Shown: piece after piece, positions 41,301 to 53,487 of the stretch
Layout of the letters: each line of letters opens with the position of its first letter
Numbering within the stretch: position 1 is the first letter of the stretch
Source: Ricinus communis
Lineage: Eukaryota; Streptophyta; Magnoliopsida; Malpighiales; Euphorbiaceae
NCBI RefSeq assembly: GCF_019578655.1
Contig: NC_063259.1
Coordinates: forward strand, 14,908,489-14,972,488
DNA: 64,000 bases
Direction: 5' to 3'
Translations under genes and position numbers: made by a program
The notes under the pieces: generated by a model
What the model was told of the DNA's origin: nothing
The model's database searches: none
What the model saw: only the letters and a program-made list of their open reading frames with translations

Positions 41301-44300
41301 AGCATATAAGAAAAGAAGACACCATAGCATCGTGCATATCTGCAATACTACATGAAACAACATGAAAACAGACCATACATTACTCCAACAAAAACGAAGG
41401 CGTCCAGTTTGCTGATTGACTGCTGAAGCTAGTGACTGGTCCAACTCACTGTATTCAACAACAGTGAGAGGTCCTCCTTTACCTCGCCTCACAAATACAC
41501 CAACCTTTTCTTGGGGATACGCCTGCAGTCAAATTGCTTAAACAATTAAGACTCACTATAATTTGAGATTCTTCTACCGTACTTCAAAGTACCAGATTCT
41601 ATATGCTTACATAAATAACAGTATTGATGTTTCTAGAGATAAACTCAACTGTAATCAAGTTCATGCAATATTATTTTGTTCGATAGTTTCAACTTTCAAC
41701 TCCAATTCTATGAAAAGAAACTTTAAAATTCCACCAAGTAATGTTGCAAACGTTAAAACCATTTAAATCAAGAAGCCCATCTCAGCCTTAGCTATTTCAG
41801 GTTGCAAGCCATAAATCTTCAACAAGCCATGTCTTTGGCCCACATAGCACAAGTCAAACAGGCAGGAAGGCTGAATTTTCCCTTTAACAAACCTGTATGC
41901 TAAGTAATTCAGTCAACAAAGAGTTCAGGAAAAGCAAGAAAAAGAACAAGCGTCCAGAATTGTTTGTCTAAGCTTGATGATGGTCCCATTTCCTAAATCT
42001 AGTGCAAATCGAGTATTTAGATCTTTTTCTTTTGAAGCTAGATGACTGCTAGTGAGGCTGTTTTATTTTTTATTCTTTATTATTTCTGGGTCAGCAGTAT
42101 AAATGAGACAAAAGAAACTACTTCTGAGATAGTTGAAATTAGCTCATAAGATATTCGAATTTAACTTGGTTTTAACCAACTCAAGCTCAAACTTAGTAGT
42201 GAGTTAAGCTAAGTTCAAGTTGTTAAATACTTGACTTGATTGGCTTGAAACCCATATTTAAGGGTTTAAATAATTGTAGATGAATTTACTATTATGGCTA
42301 ATATCTAATAATATGTGATATTTACCATTTTACCAGAACTATAAATTAAGGAAGTCTCACTTTGAGCTCAAATTCATTCAGGCTTCAAATCAATATTAAA
42401 CAAACAAAGCTACCTAAAACTTTGTATATTGATGCTTGATTAAACTCCTAGTTCAAGGATAAGCAGTGATTCCATGGCTTTAACATTTCTAAGGCAGTAA
42501 CGAGGCCAATGAACTTATGTTCTGTTTTCTTTATAGGTCATTCCTATGTGATCTTCGTTTGGTCTGTCTCTGGTTGAAATGGTCTGTCATATTTAATAAT
42601 AAACTATTTTCAGGGTGATAATTAATGTATAAATTGGCTTGTGATTAATCACAAAATTCAGCCTTCAAATTATCAGCAAAATTATCCTTCTAATCTTCAA
42701 TTGGACAAAAAACCTGATCTTAAATATCCCACCAAATAACACCAAAAGTTCAATTGTATTAAGCGCTAACCAAGACAGCCACCTAGCCCAGTGTTGCTAA
42801 GTTCCTTAAATAGGGGAGCAAAATTGTGCCTTCTCCCTTTCTTAATGAAGTTCTCAAATAAGTACACATACAGAAGAAATCAGTTACCTTACGGACAACT
42901 TTTGCAGCAGCAGCAACACCTTTGTCAATGAAATATCCCAAAAAGGTTGGATCAGCCACACGGACCTGCTTTCAAGTTCCTAATCACTACATCTTAATTT
43001 CGGAATATTCTGGAGGTATGAAATTGAAAGAACATAAGCGGGGAACATGAAGGAAACAAGTTTCTCACCAATGCATTGTCAACTCCATAGCAATCCACAT
43101 ATTTAACCCCTCTTGAGGCCATATCTTCTAATAATCTTGAATATTTCAGAGCTGAAGAACAATTAGGGATCAAACCAAAGCAATAATCAGCCGAGTAATG
43201 AGGGGACGGCAGGAAATTGTGTAAGCAGCATGTAACACTAGGTTTGCAAAAGGCACCTGTGTACACTCCTCCATTCCCATCTGGAGACTTAGCTACCTGA
43301 TCAGAAATCAAATTCGAGAACCATGATTTTAAAGATGGGTACTAAGTTTATGAAAAAGAGGGAAAACAAGTTAGAAAAAGAATTCACGTGTCCCCAAAAT
43401 GACCTATGACGCGAAAAAGTTAATAAAGAATACTTTTGAGCTTGAAGCCCATCCTGTGACAAACTATTTTGACCTGCTGGGCAGGCCTCAGGTCCCCCAG
43501 TGAGGGTATTGTTAGCTTTGGGCTGGAGAAACCATCGTTTTGTCCTTCAAAAGGGTGTGTGGGGGGGCAGGGGGCTTATGAACTCCAAGTCACCTTGGAT
43601 TGTGACTGATCTGATATACTTGTGCATCAGTACCAGAAATTGATGCATGCACTCTAAATCTGCTGACATTAGTCTTTTCTGACAAGCAAAATTCCTAGTC
43701 AAGATTTATGGCCTCCTAAGCACTCTACTTCTCATACTTTATTAATAGAAAAACTATACGAAAGCTTGAAATTCCTCCATGCAATGTCAAAAACTTGTGA
43801 GAGACAATTCTTTGGCAGATTAGAATTTGAAAAAACCTAATAAGGGTGGGCTCCAACAAAACTATATGGGACATTTTATTCTCTCAAAAAAAAAAAAAAG
43901 GATTCCGGAACAGTTAGTTAACACAATCTTAAAATAAAGCCATACCTTGAATGGATTCTTCATGATGAATCTGCCATCCTTTGAGACACTAGGTATGGTG
44001 CCTTGCTGGAAAAAGGTCACCTGCAATAGAAAAAGTAATTGAAGGAACATGCAGTAGAAAAATTTTGGAAAAAATGAATGGAGAAGGGTCTTTCTTACTT
44101 GATCAGATTCAAGACCGAAAAACTTGTGACTTTCAAAAAATTTGCGTGTGGCTTCATCAGTAAACGGACTGGTCATAATGTACCAATGTATTGGCACTGA
44201 ACCACGAGAACCTATTTGAGGAAAGCTATTAGGACTGCATATCAAATTAGTAGAAAGATTCAGAACCTTGACAATTGAAACTCACCTTCACTGGCAGCTT

Positions 44301-47128
44301 GGGCAGCTAATCTTTGGACACACAGTATTCTCTCAGCTTGAAGTTGAAAAAGGGACTTGCCAGATGGAAGTCCAATATCTGGAAAGAAAATATAGCTATA
44401 TGAAACCATCATGGTATAACTACATATGTACAGTACATGAAATGTCACAAAGTCTTCTAGGGTTAGATGAAAGTTAACAATCTAGGCCTAAAGCTATCTT
44501 AAATCATGCAGTTTTATGTGGATATAAGCTAAGGACGACTTTTACCTAACTAGAACCTAAAGAAGAAGAGCAACTAATTTCCTTCTATTGCTTGGATCCA
44601 AAGAGATCCTTAAGAAAAACCAAAAAAGAAATATTGGTGAACAAATAATAAGGATAGCACACACTAGATCTCCATAATCAGGTCTGGAATGTACTTTTGC
44701 ATAGAAGTGCTCTTCATCATGGCCACCTGAGTATTAAATCTCCATTAGCCTTCACACCTATATGCAATATGTATGAGCATACAGATAATTAGATTTAGAT
44801 GCACTTTACTTTCTCCAGTGCATTTCATGAATGTATTAGCTAAAAGAGTGTACAGCTGTATACTTTATTATTAGCATCTGTACACTCTATCAATAGCATG
44901 TTCAGTTTAAGGCTAGAAATTCAGATACAAGACCCCATTAAATGAGAAAAACAGAGTCACAACAGATGATTTTCCAAATCAAATTATCAAGGCAAATGAC
45001 TCACTAAAACATCCTTTTGGATCTGAACTTCCCAGCCTTGTTCCCTGCATATTCCAATTTAAGAAAGAAAACGTCAAAGACTCAATCAAGCACAGCCATT
45101 TTCTAGAATAGGCACACCACAAACAATTATAAGCGTACAATTGCAGAGGAAAAAAAAGAAATACTAAAACACCTCTCACATTCCTGCCATCAAGGTATAT
45201 AAATTGGTTACACTTCTCCTAATTATTACTTATTGAAAATATAATGCTAAGTCAATGTAAACTTTAAGCCAACAAATTGGCTGCATGTATGCCTCATAAA
45301 AATTGAGGCAGAGTTAGTAGAAACTGGTTTGGCTGCTGATTTTCATTCATGCATGTAGACCTTCCAACTATGGTAAGTGTAAAATTTATCCCCACTTTAA
45401 AAAATTATGGCCATGCCCCCATAGGTGATAATCACTTAAAATAGAAAACTTTATTCATAATCAGGTAAAAGGAAGCCATCTGGAGCAGTCCAAATATAGC
45501 ACATATTTCTCCTGGAGAGTTAATTTGAAGTCTCTATATAGCAGAAAATTTACTGTAATGTGCGAGGCAAAAAGAGTTGTAGGATTAAAATTTTCTCTTT
45601 TGGTGAACTCAGCAACTGAGTCCTAAATATGGTCCATCAATTTTGCTGTAAATACAGCAAATATGGAAATTACAATGAAGACCTAAAAATTCCCAAAAGG
45701 ACACCCTAGTAGTGAAAGATGGAATTTTCATCTGGAAGTCTCAAATGGCAATCCTGATGAAATTGTAGTTTGGGAAATGTAGGAGAAGGGAACCGCTCAT
45801 TGTCTAGGCCACTAGTAGATCAAAACAATGAGGCAAAAATTCCCATACACAGTTGAACAACTTTTACATTAGGTAAACTTCGAGCAGCATAAAAGCTACA
45901 GTTGTACCCAATTTGACCACGAGTATAATTTATTATATATCACTTAGATTTACTGATTAACAATCTCAATAATGAAGAAAACAATATGTCAAATGTTAGG
46001 CCAGAGAGTATGACAGGCAGATAATGCATGACTACACCACTTGTTTGTGTGTGTATATGTATTTTTCTCTTACTTTTGTATATGTATTTTTCTTTTTAAA
46101 TTAAGAGCTGAAGAAAAGTGTGCAAACTTCATAAAGCATCTTTATAGGTAATAGCAGTTAGTTATTCATAGAACAAAGTTAGACAGCTTAGTCCTTTAAA
46201 CTTTTTGAGATTATTAGATAAAATAAAATATATCCATCAGCAAAATGCCAAAAGTAGCCATCCCAAAAAGCAATATTATACCAACCAGTGATAGAGAGAG
46301 ACAGAGACCCAGTGGCTCCTGATCTACAATAATTATCAAGCAAACGAATAACCTTCATTTTTTTTCTTCTTAAAAATGCCAATAAAGCAGCATGAAACAA
46401 AAAGTATAGCAAAAAAAGCATCTCTAATTGAATTATTAATGCCTTTTCTACTTATTCTTTTAAGTAGAATCATTGAAGCATTAATACCTTTTTAATTTAC
46501 ATTATTAAATTACCAAACAGTACCTGGCCACCGGATAAAAGCAAAACCGCTAACTTGCCATCAGAGATTGCTTTCAATCCCGATTTCCACCACCTCTCTC
46601 TATCTTCCATCGTTCTCTCTTCCACAGTGGACACACTTCCCTCTGGCACCGGCTCTATTGCCGCCACCGGTAATCCTGCAAATCAAATTAAATAACTAAT
46701 TAATAAAATCACCACACACGCACAAAATTAAATCCATTCATTGCATGATACGCCATGTCACCTTGTGAGCTAAGCGAACATCTAATTATCCGATCCAGCC
46801 TTGGAAGATCTAAATTCTGCAAACAATTCAAATTCTTTCGGATCATTACTCGAATAAAAAAGACCATTAACATACATACACACATATGTGTATATATATA
46901 TATCAAAAATTCGTTATTCAAGAAACTGAAATTGACCTCGATGTCCTTAACAAGAAGGTCACGCTCGTCAGGTGAAAGCTCATCCCAAAGGGCAAAAGCG
47001 TCTTCCTGACCATAATCTTTAAGCCTCTCGAGTAAAGCTTGCGGAGGTTGCGAAGATGGCAATGGCGGTGGGAGTGATGGTGGTGGTAATAGTGAAGAAG
47101 CGTTAGTCGTCTCAACTGGTTCTCTCAT
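38343..47128 (-). CDS. UAP: UDP-N-acetylglucosamine pyrophosphorylase (UDP-GlcNAc diphosphorylase)
   Basis: It joins UTP and GlcNAc-1-phosphate to UDP-GlcNAc and pyrophosphate, the last step of the hexosamine pathway, feeding N-glycans, GPI anchors and O-GlcNAc in the cytosol. Fifteen minus-strand exons: 46937-47128, 46762-46816, 46524-46675, 45005-45044, 44286-44378, 44099-44211, 43946-44020, 43257-43296, 43069-43151, 42888-42965, 41379-41522, 40597-40664, 39182-39296, 38948-39104 and 38343-38440. They join in frame to 1503 nt (500 aa). Seen: a Pro-rich N-terminus, ALLERLKDYGQED, the nucleotide-binding loop LSGGQGTRLGSSDPKG (about 129-144), GLPSGKSLFQLQAERI, HWYIMTSPFTDEATRKFFE, FFQQGTIPSVSKDGRF, PDGNGGVY, YVDCYGVDNALVRVADPTFLG, VVEYSELD, LEQFIFDAFPYAPSTALFEV and the end GRTFHAPCEISF. 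Length equals plant homologues; all introns are GT-AG. No damage was seen. Confidence 0.95.
45045..46523 (-). other. third intron of the pyrophosphorylase gene, 1.5 kb
   Basis: The intron separates the LSGGQ part of the nucleotide-binding loop from GTRLGSSDPKG. It is the largest intron of the gene. No nested gene or clear transposon was recognised in it. Confidence 0.6.
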
Positions 47129-47330
47129 TCTTATTTTGCTTTTGGTTTCTTGATTTTCTCCCTCTAGATCTCAATGGACTCTATAGTAGTATAGAATTCT
47201 CAATGCCCCGTTGGGTTTGTTTTTATGGTTATACAGACAGAGAAAAGAGAGAGAGGGAGGGAGAAGAAGGACGCGAGACTTTCTCGTGTGCAGTAGCGAG
47301 GAAGACAAGAATCAATCAGTAACCACCTAC
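47129..47330 (-). promoter_or_regulatory. 5' leader of the pyrophosphorylase gene, CT-rich on the coding strand
   Basis: The minus strand has a pyrimidine-rich tract (the purine run at 47240-47272 on the plus strand) 110-145 bases upstream of the ATG, a common feature of plant leaders and TATA-less core promoters. The GC content falls sharply beyond about 47540. Confidence 0.4.
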
Positions 47331-48107
47331 TTGATTGCAAATGACTAATTTGTCCCTAGTTAAATGTAAGTATTACAGAAGAATGCCACTGGTGGTGATG
47401 TCCAATTTTTGCCGATTTCAGAATAATAATAAAATAATGAAAGCGAGACTGACTACCGACGCTAGTGACAAATTCAGTCACCGACGCCTCCAAAGTTCCC
47501 ACTTCTTCATGATCCCTGTGTATATTCTTTGCCTTCATAAATACTGTTTCTTTTCTTATAATATTATATTAGCAACTTATAATAGAAAAAAAGAATTAAA
47601 ACTTCTTCCTTATTTTAATTTTTAATACATATATAATAAAAATATATTTTATATAAAAATAATATTTATATAATAATAATTAATTTCAGTCTTAATTTAG
47701 ATCATATATAAATAAAAATAAATTTTATATCATAATAAATTATAAACTTTATAAGTCTCATTTTAATAAAATATTTTTCTATATAGCAATATTTATATGT
47801 ATATTTTTAAAAGATATATATTATGTTTTGTCTTATTATATTATTATTTTATCTCATTAATTTTATTTATAAAATAAAATATTCTACTTGTAATTATTTC
47901 ATTTAATATAATTAAATATTAAAAATATTAATACTCAAACCACTATTGAATTATAAACTCTTTATAGTCATAAGTTTTATTTAATTTTAAATATATGACT
48001 ATAAAAAAGTTTTAGTAATACCGGCATATAATTTGACATAATTAAAATTAATTATTTCTAAATTAAATAACTAAAATAATTTGACATGCATATTTATTTA
48101 TGACATA

Positions 48108-48155
<48 letters not shown>

Positions 48156-49595
48156 TTATTTTTTATATAAATATTATGTTTAGTTATATTTATAATTTTT
48201 ATATTATTGTATAATTAATATATTAACTAATAAATTATTTTTTAAATAAATATTTCAATAATATAGACAAGTATTTTAATTGTATTTTTAAATTATATTA
48301 ATTAATAATTTAAATTTTAGTTATATATTAATTCTAAAAGACAGTATTTTAATAATATTTATAGAATATAATTAATTAATTAATAAAACTTAAAATATCA
48401 AAACTTTTGTTAGAAAATATATTTAAAGATTATTTTAATTTTATTGAATATTTATAAAATTAAAAAATTGTATTTAAACTTTTTAATAAACTTAAGTTAC
48501 TTTATTATTTTATAATAAAATAACAATAACAGTTGTAAATATAAGTAAATAATAGCTCATTTTTAATCCTCATAAAATTGAAAAGTAAAAATTTAAATTA
48601 TTAAAAATTTAAATTATCGACATGCAGTTAACAAATAAAATATTTAATGTTTCAAAAAATATGAAATTCTAAATTTAAATTTACTTGAAATGTGTCTATC
48701 TATAAATATATGAAAGCATATTACTCTTTTATATAAATTTCTATCTTTTGTCTGTTGATTTTTTTCTTTTATATATAACTATTGACACTTTATTCATGTT
48801 ATGATATAATTATTTTATTTATTTCATAATTAAAATTTATTTTATATTTTTATATAATTTAATTTATATTATATGTAACTGGCATATTAATATAATAATC
48901 TATTGTATATGTAGTTTATTTATTGCTGGCTAATTAATTCATGGATATTCTTTATAATTATAAAGCAAGTACTTATAATGTTAATATTTTTATACTTAAA
49001 CACCAAGTTTAACTACATCTCTATATATATATGGTAAAATATTATTTTAAATTTTTCTATAATTAACTAGAATTATGCCTGTAAATACTAATAGTTGAAC
49101 TAATTATCATCCATTTACAAGTCAAATCCGATTATATTTAACTCTAATTCTAATTTATTTAATACATATTTGATATTTTAATTAAATTGACTTAATTTAA
49201 ATAGAAACATAGAATAGATAGTTACATCACATTAAAATGATAATTGACGCTTGTTAACACTTTTCTTTTTTCTTAACTCTTAATCGTAATCTAAAATGAT
49301 TAATGTAAATACAGAAATTAATACAATAACTAATTCTTAAAAAATAATTATAAACTAAATTGCCATTAGTCCAAATATGTAATTTAAATATATAATACAA
49401 ATAAATTTATATTTTATTTATTCTTTTGGACTTTTAATTATACTTAATTATTAGAAATTTTAATAAATTTAAATTTTTAGAATTAAATTTTTATTTAATA
49501 AAATAATTCTATTTATTAATAAATTAATTTAATAATGACATAAATCAATTGAGTTAATTAAAAAATTGTTAAATCCGTGACTTTTTCTCTTTACA

Positions 49596-49646
<51 letters not shown>

Positions 49647-50034
49647 CTAATTTGATATAAAATAATTATATATTAAAAATATTAATTAATAAATTGTGAA
49701 GAATGAAAACTATAGATTAATATGAAATTAACTAAATGATAAACTTAAGATTAACAAATTACTATTAGAAAAGAGAAAAAAACTTATTTATAAACTCAAT
49801 AATTAGTCTTTAATTCAACAAGTAAAACCATACTCATTTAAGTTTATAACTCCTTTTATAAGGAACATAATTTCGATATTACTTCTTATGTTATAATTAC
49901 CAATTACCAATTTATCACTAATCATAAGCATTAAAATAATAAACACTGAAAAAACATTTTATGTATATATTTAATACTTTCTTAAATTTTTTTATAACTA
50001 ATAATTATATAATATTTGTCTAAAATTTATTAAT

Positions 50035-50066
<32 letters not shown>
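47331..50066. repeat. extremely AT-rich zone with TA microsatellites
   Basis: No gene was seen. After about 47560 the sequence is almost entirely A and T. TA repeats lie at about 48111-48151, 49601-49640 and 50039-50066. Such zones are typical of old plant intergenic DNA. Confidence 0.6.
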
Positions 50067-50069
<3 letters not shown>

Positions 50070-50143
50070 GACCAAGGAAAGGGGGTCAGTTGATTGGCAA
50101 GCCGACTGATACGGTCCTGAAGTGCCCAACGAATCGTGGGTAC
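50067..50143. other. 77-bp GC-richer island inside a TA microsatellite
   Basis: A compact segment of balanced composition (starts gtcgaccaagg, ends cgaatcgtgggtac) is bounded on both sides by TA dinucleotide repeats. It has no obvious terminal inverted repeats and encodes no recognised peptide in any frame. It may be an insertion into the microsatellite or a fragment of a retroelement. Confidence 0.5.
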
Positions 50144-50404
50144 TATATATATATATATATACTCTTTAATATAAATATATAACTTATGAGTTTTGGATTC
50201 GAAATTCTATTATCTTTATTTTTAACAAAATTATCTCTTCTTTCAAAGCCCAATATACACTTAATTTTAGAATATTATGTTTTCTTTAGAAAAAAAAAAT
50301 GAGGTAGAACAAATCAATTGGATCATTTACTTATTTAATAGGCACTATCAATAATACTTAAATGATATTTATAGATTATTGAAGGAAAAATCAAAGAAAT
50401 CAAA

Positions 50405-51860
50405 GAGGGATGGTGCAGGAAGGACCATCAACTGGCCTTTGTACGATTAGTGCACTCACAGCCTACTCAGATCTCGACTCGATAAAAGCTTATTTGAATT
50501 TATTCATTAGGATAAACAAGTTAAGCTTGAGTTTTCAAGTTCATTTATTAAACGAGTCAAGCTCGAGTTTAATAGTATTCAGCTCATTTTGAGCTTGCAA
50601 GTTGGTTCGTTAAGGAACTCGCAAGTGGACTCATTTAAGAAGCTCACAAGCTAATTCCTGTATTAGCTCATTTAGAAGCTCATGAATTAGCTCATTAAAT
50701 AAATAATTAACTTAAAAATAATATATTTTAATTAAAAATAAAAATAGATAAATAAAATAAATGAATAGACCATAAAAACTCAATTTTTATTACATTAAAA
50801 TAACAATATATACCAACAAATTATATTTTAATTATAAATTCTCTAATTAAATAATTTTAGTATTATTTAAACAAGTGTTAGTTTAATAACATTGTTAATC
50901 AAGTTGGTATTTAATTATCATCAATTTATTTTTTGTCTTAAACTAATTTAAGTAGAATAATAAAATAAAAACTATGTATAAAAATAATATAGTTTTGATG
51001 TATAATATAGTTAACTTAAATCAACCTAAACTACAATTGTTTTCCTATAAAACTGCGTAGTTTAGTGTTGAATAAACAAGCATATATTATATAAATACTT
51101 AAAAATATACGTTGTTTTCCTATAAAGTTATATAGTTTTAGCGTTGAATAAACAAGTATATATTATGTAATGCTTAAAAATATTTAAAAATTATAGTTAT
51201 ACATTTATAAATTAATGAAGCATGAGTAAATATTTTGCAATATGCTTAATACAAAATTTGTAGATAGAGTAAGAACTACTATAAATTAACATAAAAGGTA
51301 CTATAGGCCAATTGATAAAGGAGATGTACTAGAATAAGAACTATTATAAATTAACATGAGTAAATATTTATGTAATATGCTTAATGTAAAACTTGTAAAG
51401 TTCGACTCAGCTCGTTTGCACCCTAGTCTTTAACGAATTATAATAAATTTGGAACAAATTTGAGATAGAATTCTATGGAGTTTGTTTAACTCTTTAATTT
51501 TATCAAGAATTTGGTTTAATTATTTTAGTTTCTAAATTTATATGCATATTTTGCTTTTGTGTATAATTTATTTGTAATTGCAAAAATCACAGGTACATAT
51601 TTGGTAAAATCAAGCTTGCTTAGCAAGCTTGAAATCGAACCGAGCCCGAGTTTAGTACATTTATATATATATCAAGCAAATAATGAGTCGAGCTCGAGTT
51701 CAGCTCGTTTATATGTAGTATCGAGCTAATTATGAGTCGAGCTTTAATATATCAAAATTACAACAAGCTGAGCTCGAGCTCTAAGATATAAGAACTTATG
51801 GAGCTCGAGCTCAATTAACCTTTTACGAGCTGAGCCTGAACATTACCTGCAGCTCTAGCT
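50405..51860. repeat. GAGCTC-rich repeat, hAT-like subterminal repeats
   Basis: Many copies of 'gctcgag', 'gagctc', 'agctcatt' and 'gagtcgagc' cluster at 50465-50695 and again at 51610-51850, with an AT-rich middle. One boundary at about 51400-51425 reads ttcgactcagctcgtttgcaccctag, which resembles the tips of a widespread group of plant hAT-type non-autonomous elements. The matching opposite tip was not identified, so the element is either truncated or two nested copies. Confidence 0.45.
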
Positions 51861-52296
51861 AATTATCCACTCTTTCCAAATGTGATTTCTATGTTATGTA
51901 TGGCCGTGCCTAAAGGCATATTGATTGAAGTAGATTCTTCTTTTTTATCAATCAAAATCTCTTCCCAAACTGTACAAGCTTCTTCCAAAGCATACGACTT
52001 TCTGAGTGTAGATGATGATATCTATACAGATGGATCTTATATATTGTAAAATGGAAAAAAGTACTACATGAGTGTATATATAGGAATCCAAATCTGTTGA
52101 TTCAAATATCTATATTTTTCTTTTCAATTTAAATGAAACTCTTAAAATGAAAGAAAATTTTCAATTAAATTGAAATTTTCTTTATTTATTTATTTTTTAT
52201 TTATATTTAATATTAATTTTATTTAATAATATTAATATGGTGTTTGAATAAATTCTATGCAGCATTGAGTCAACTAAATAATGATCAGAAATCAAG

Positions 52297-53487
52297 CTTA
52301 TTTATAGGGTAAAATGCCTCGCTGGTACCAAACCTTCAATTTATTTCATTTTGGTACCCCTTATATTATTTCTATTACTTCTGCCAGTACCAATGAGAAT
52401 TCTGGCAGTTATTTGATGATGTGGCTACCGGATTTACAAAAGACCACAAACCTATTGTCACATGTGTTGCTGACTCTTTTATTTTATTATAGTCAGTAAA
52501 TAAATAACCCAAAGCTCCACCAGTCTCTGAAATGTTTCAAAAATTCGCCTTGGCTTTCAAGACCAAAACTTTCGAGTTCTTCGCCAATGAAGAAACCACC
52601 ATTGCTGCCGCTGATGATGACGGTTTATCTCTCATTGACTCCTCCGAAGACATCATTCCTAACCATAAATCGACTTAAACTTTGATTTCTTTAATATTTG
52701 CAACAATTTTTTCAGTTGAAGCTTCATATTTACAGCTACAAACTGTCCATTTGCCTTTTAACAAGGAGAGCATAACAACTGCTGATGAGGCTTTAGTTTT
52801 ACATCTTCAAAGATTGTCTGATTAAAAAAGTAATTATACGGGAATAATGTGTAAAAAATCTAGACTTGATGTTGATTTAGGTATTTGGGTCTCGCTTAGA
52901 AGCTTAAGTACAAGAAAATCAAAGCAAGTTGAGAGTACCGGGGACTCTTTCTGATCATTTACAAGAAGAGATTGATAGAAAGGATGATGAAGTTTTTGAG
53001 TTAAGGAAGAAACTGAGTGACATAGAAAGGTCTAATTTTAAGTTGTAAAAGTGGATAAATGGTAATTTCATTTTGAATTCATCTTCTTGTGATTTTTTAT
53101 TGTCTGCTATTGTTTTTGATTCTGTGTTGAAAGATACTTGTAGAGCTACGCATAATTTTATTAAGATTTTAATTGAGTCGATAAAAAAAGCTGGGTGGGA
53201 TTTGGATTTGGCAACTAATTTAGTTCATGCTGATATTTAATAGGGTTATTTATTTGCTGACTAGAATAAAATAAAAGAGTCAGCAACACATATGGCAACA
53301 GGCCTGTGGTCTTATGTAAATTCGATAGCCACATCATCAAATAACTGTCGGAATCCTTATTGGTAGTGGCAGAAGTAACAAAAATAATAAGAGGGGTACC
53401 AAAATGAAACAAATTGAAGGTTTAGTACCAAGTGGATATAAGTGGCTAAGATTTAGTGCCAGCAGTGCATTTTACCCCTTATTTATA
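52297..53487 (+). mobile_element. Pack-MULE: Mutator-like element with captured gene and 10-bp TSD
   Basis: The element spans 52307-53477 (1171 bp). The tips read GGGTAAAATGC inward on both sides, and the inverted arms extend about 200 bp with moderate divergence. It is flanked by a perfect 10-bp direct repeat CTTATTTATA (52297-52306 and 53478-53487), close to the usual 9-bp Mutator duplication. No transposase lies inside; instead it carries a fragment of a plant gene of the DUF641 family. The peptides readable in the arms (52314-52499 plus, 53215-53412 minus) are mirror images of each other and not genes. Confidence 0.9.
52532..53217 (+). pseudogene. captured DUF641-family (IRKI/GIL1-like) gene fragment in the Pack-MULE
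   Basis: An ATG at 52532 opens a 48-codon frame (MFQKFALAFKTKT...) that stops at 52676-52678. The next block in another frame contains SVEASYLQLQTVHLPF, then TADEALVLHLQRLSD, then a coiled-coil like DHLQEEIDRKDDEVFELRKK, and finally FIKILIESIKKAGWDLDLAT. In this order these match the DUF641 domain of plant proteins such as the IRK-interacting protein and GIL1 (light and gravitropism signalling), whose exact role in the source gene is unknown. The family shows the same 'EASYLQLQ' and 'AGWDLDLA' signatures. Frameshifts and stops (52676, about 52821 and 53048) prevent one product. There are no introns in the fragment. Confidence 0.8.

Noticed and set aside
48111..48151. TA repeat as a possible replication origin or matrix attachment site
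   Set aside because: Simple TA microsatellites are frequent in this AT-rich DNA and there is no further evidence for such a role.
52314..53412. Two similar proteins on opposite strands (52314-52499 and 53215-53412)
   Set aside because: They are readings of the two inverted arms of the Pack-MULE and not a gene family.
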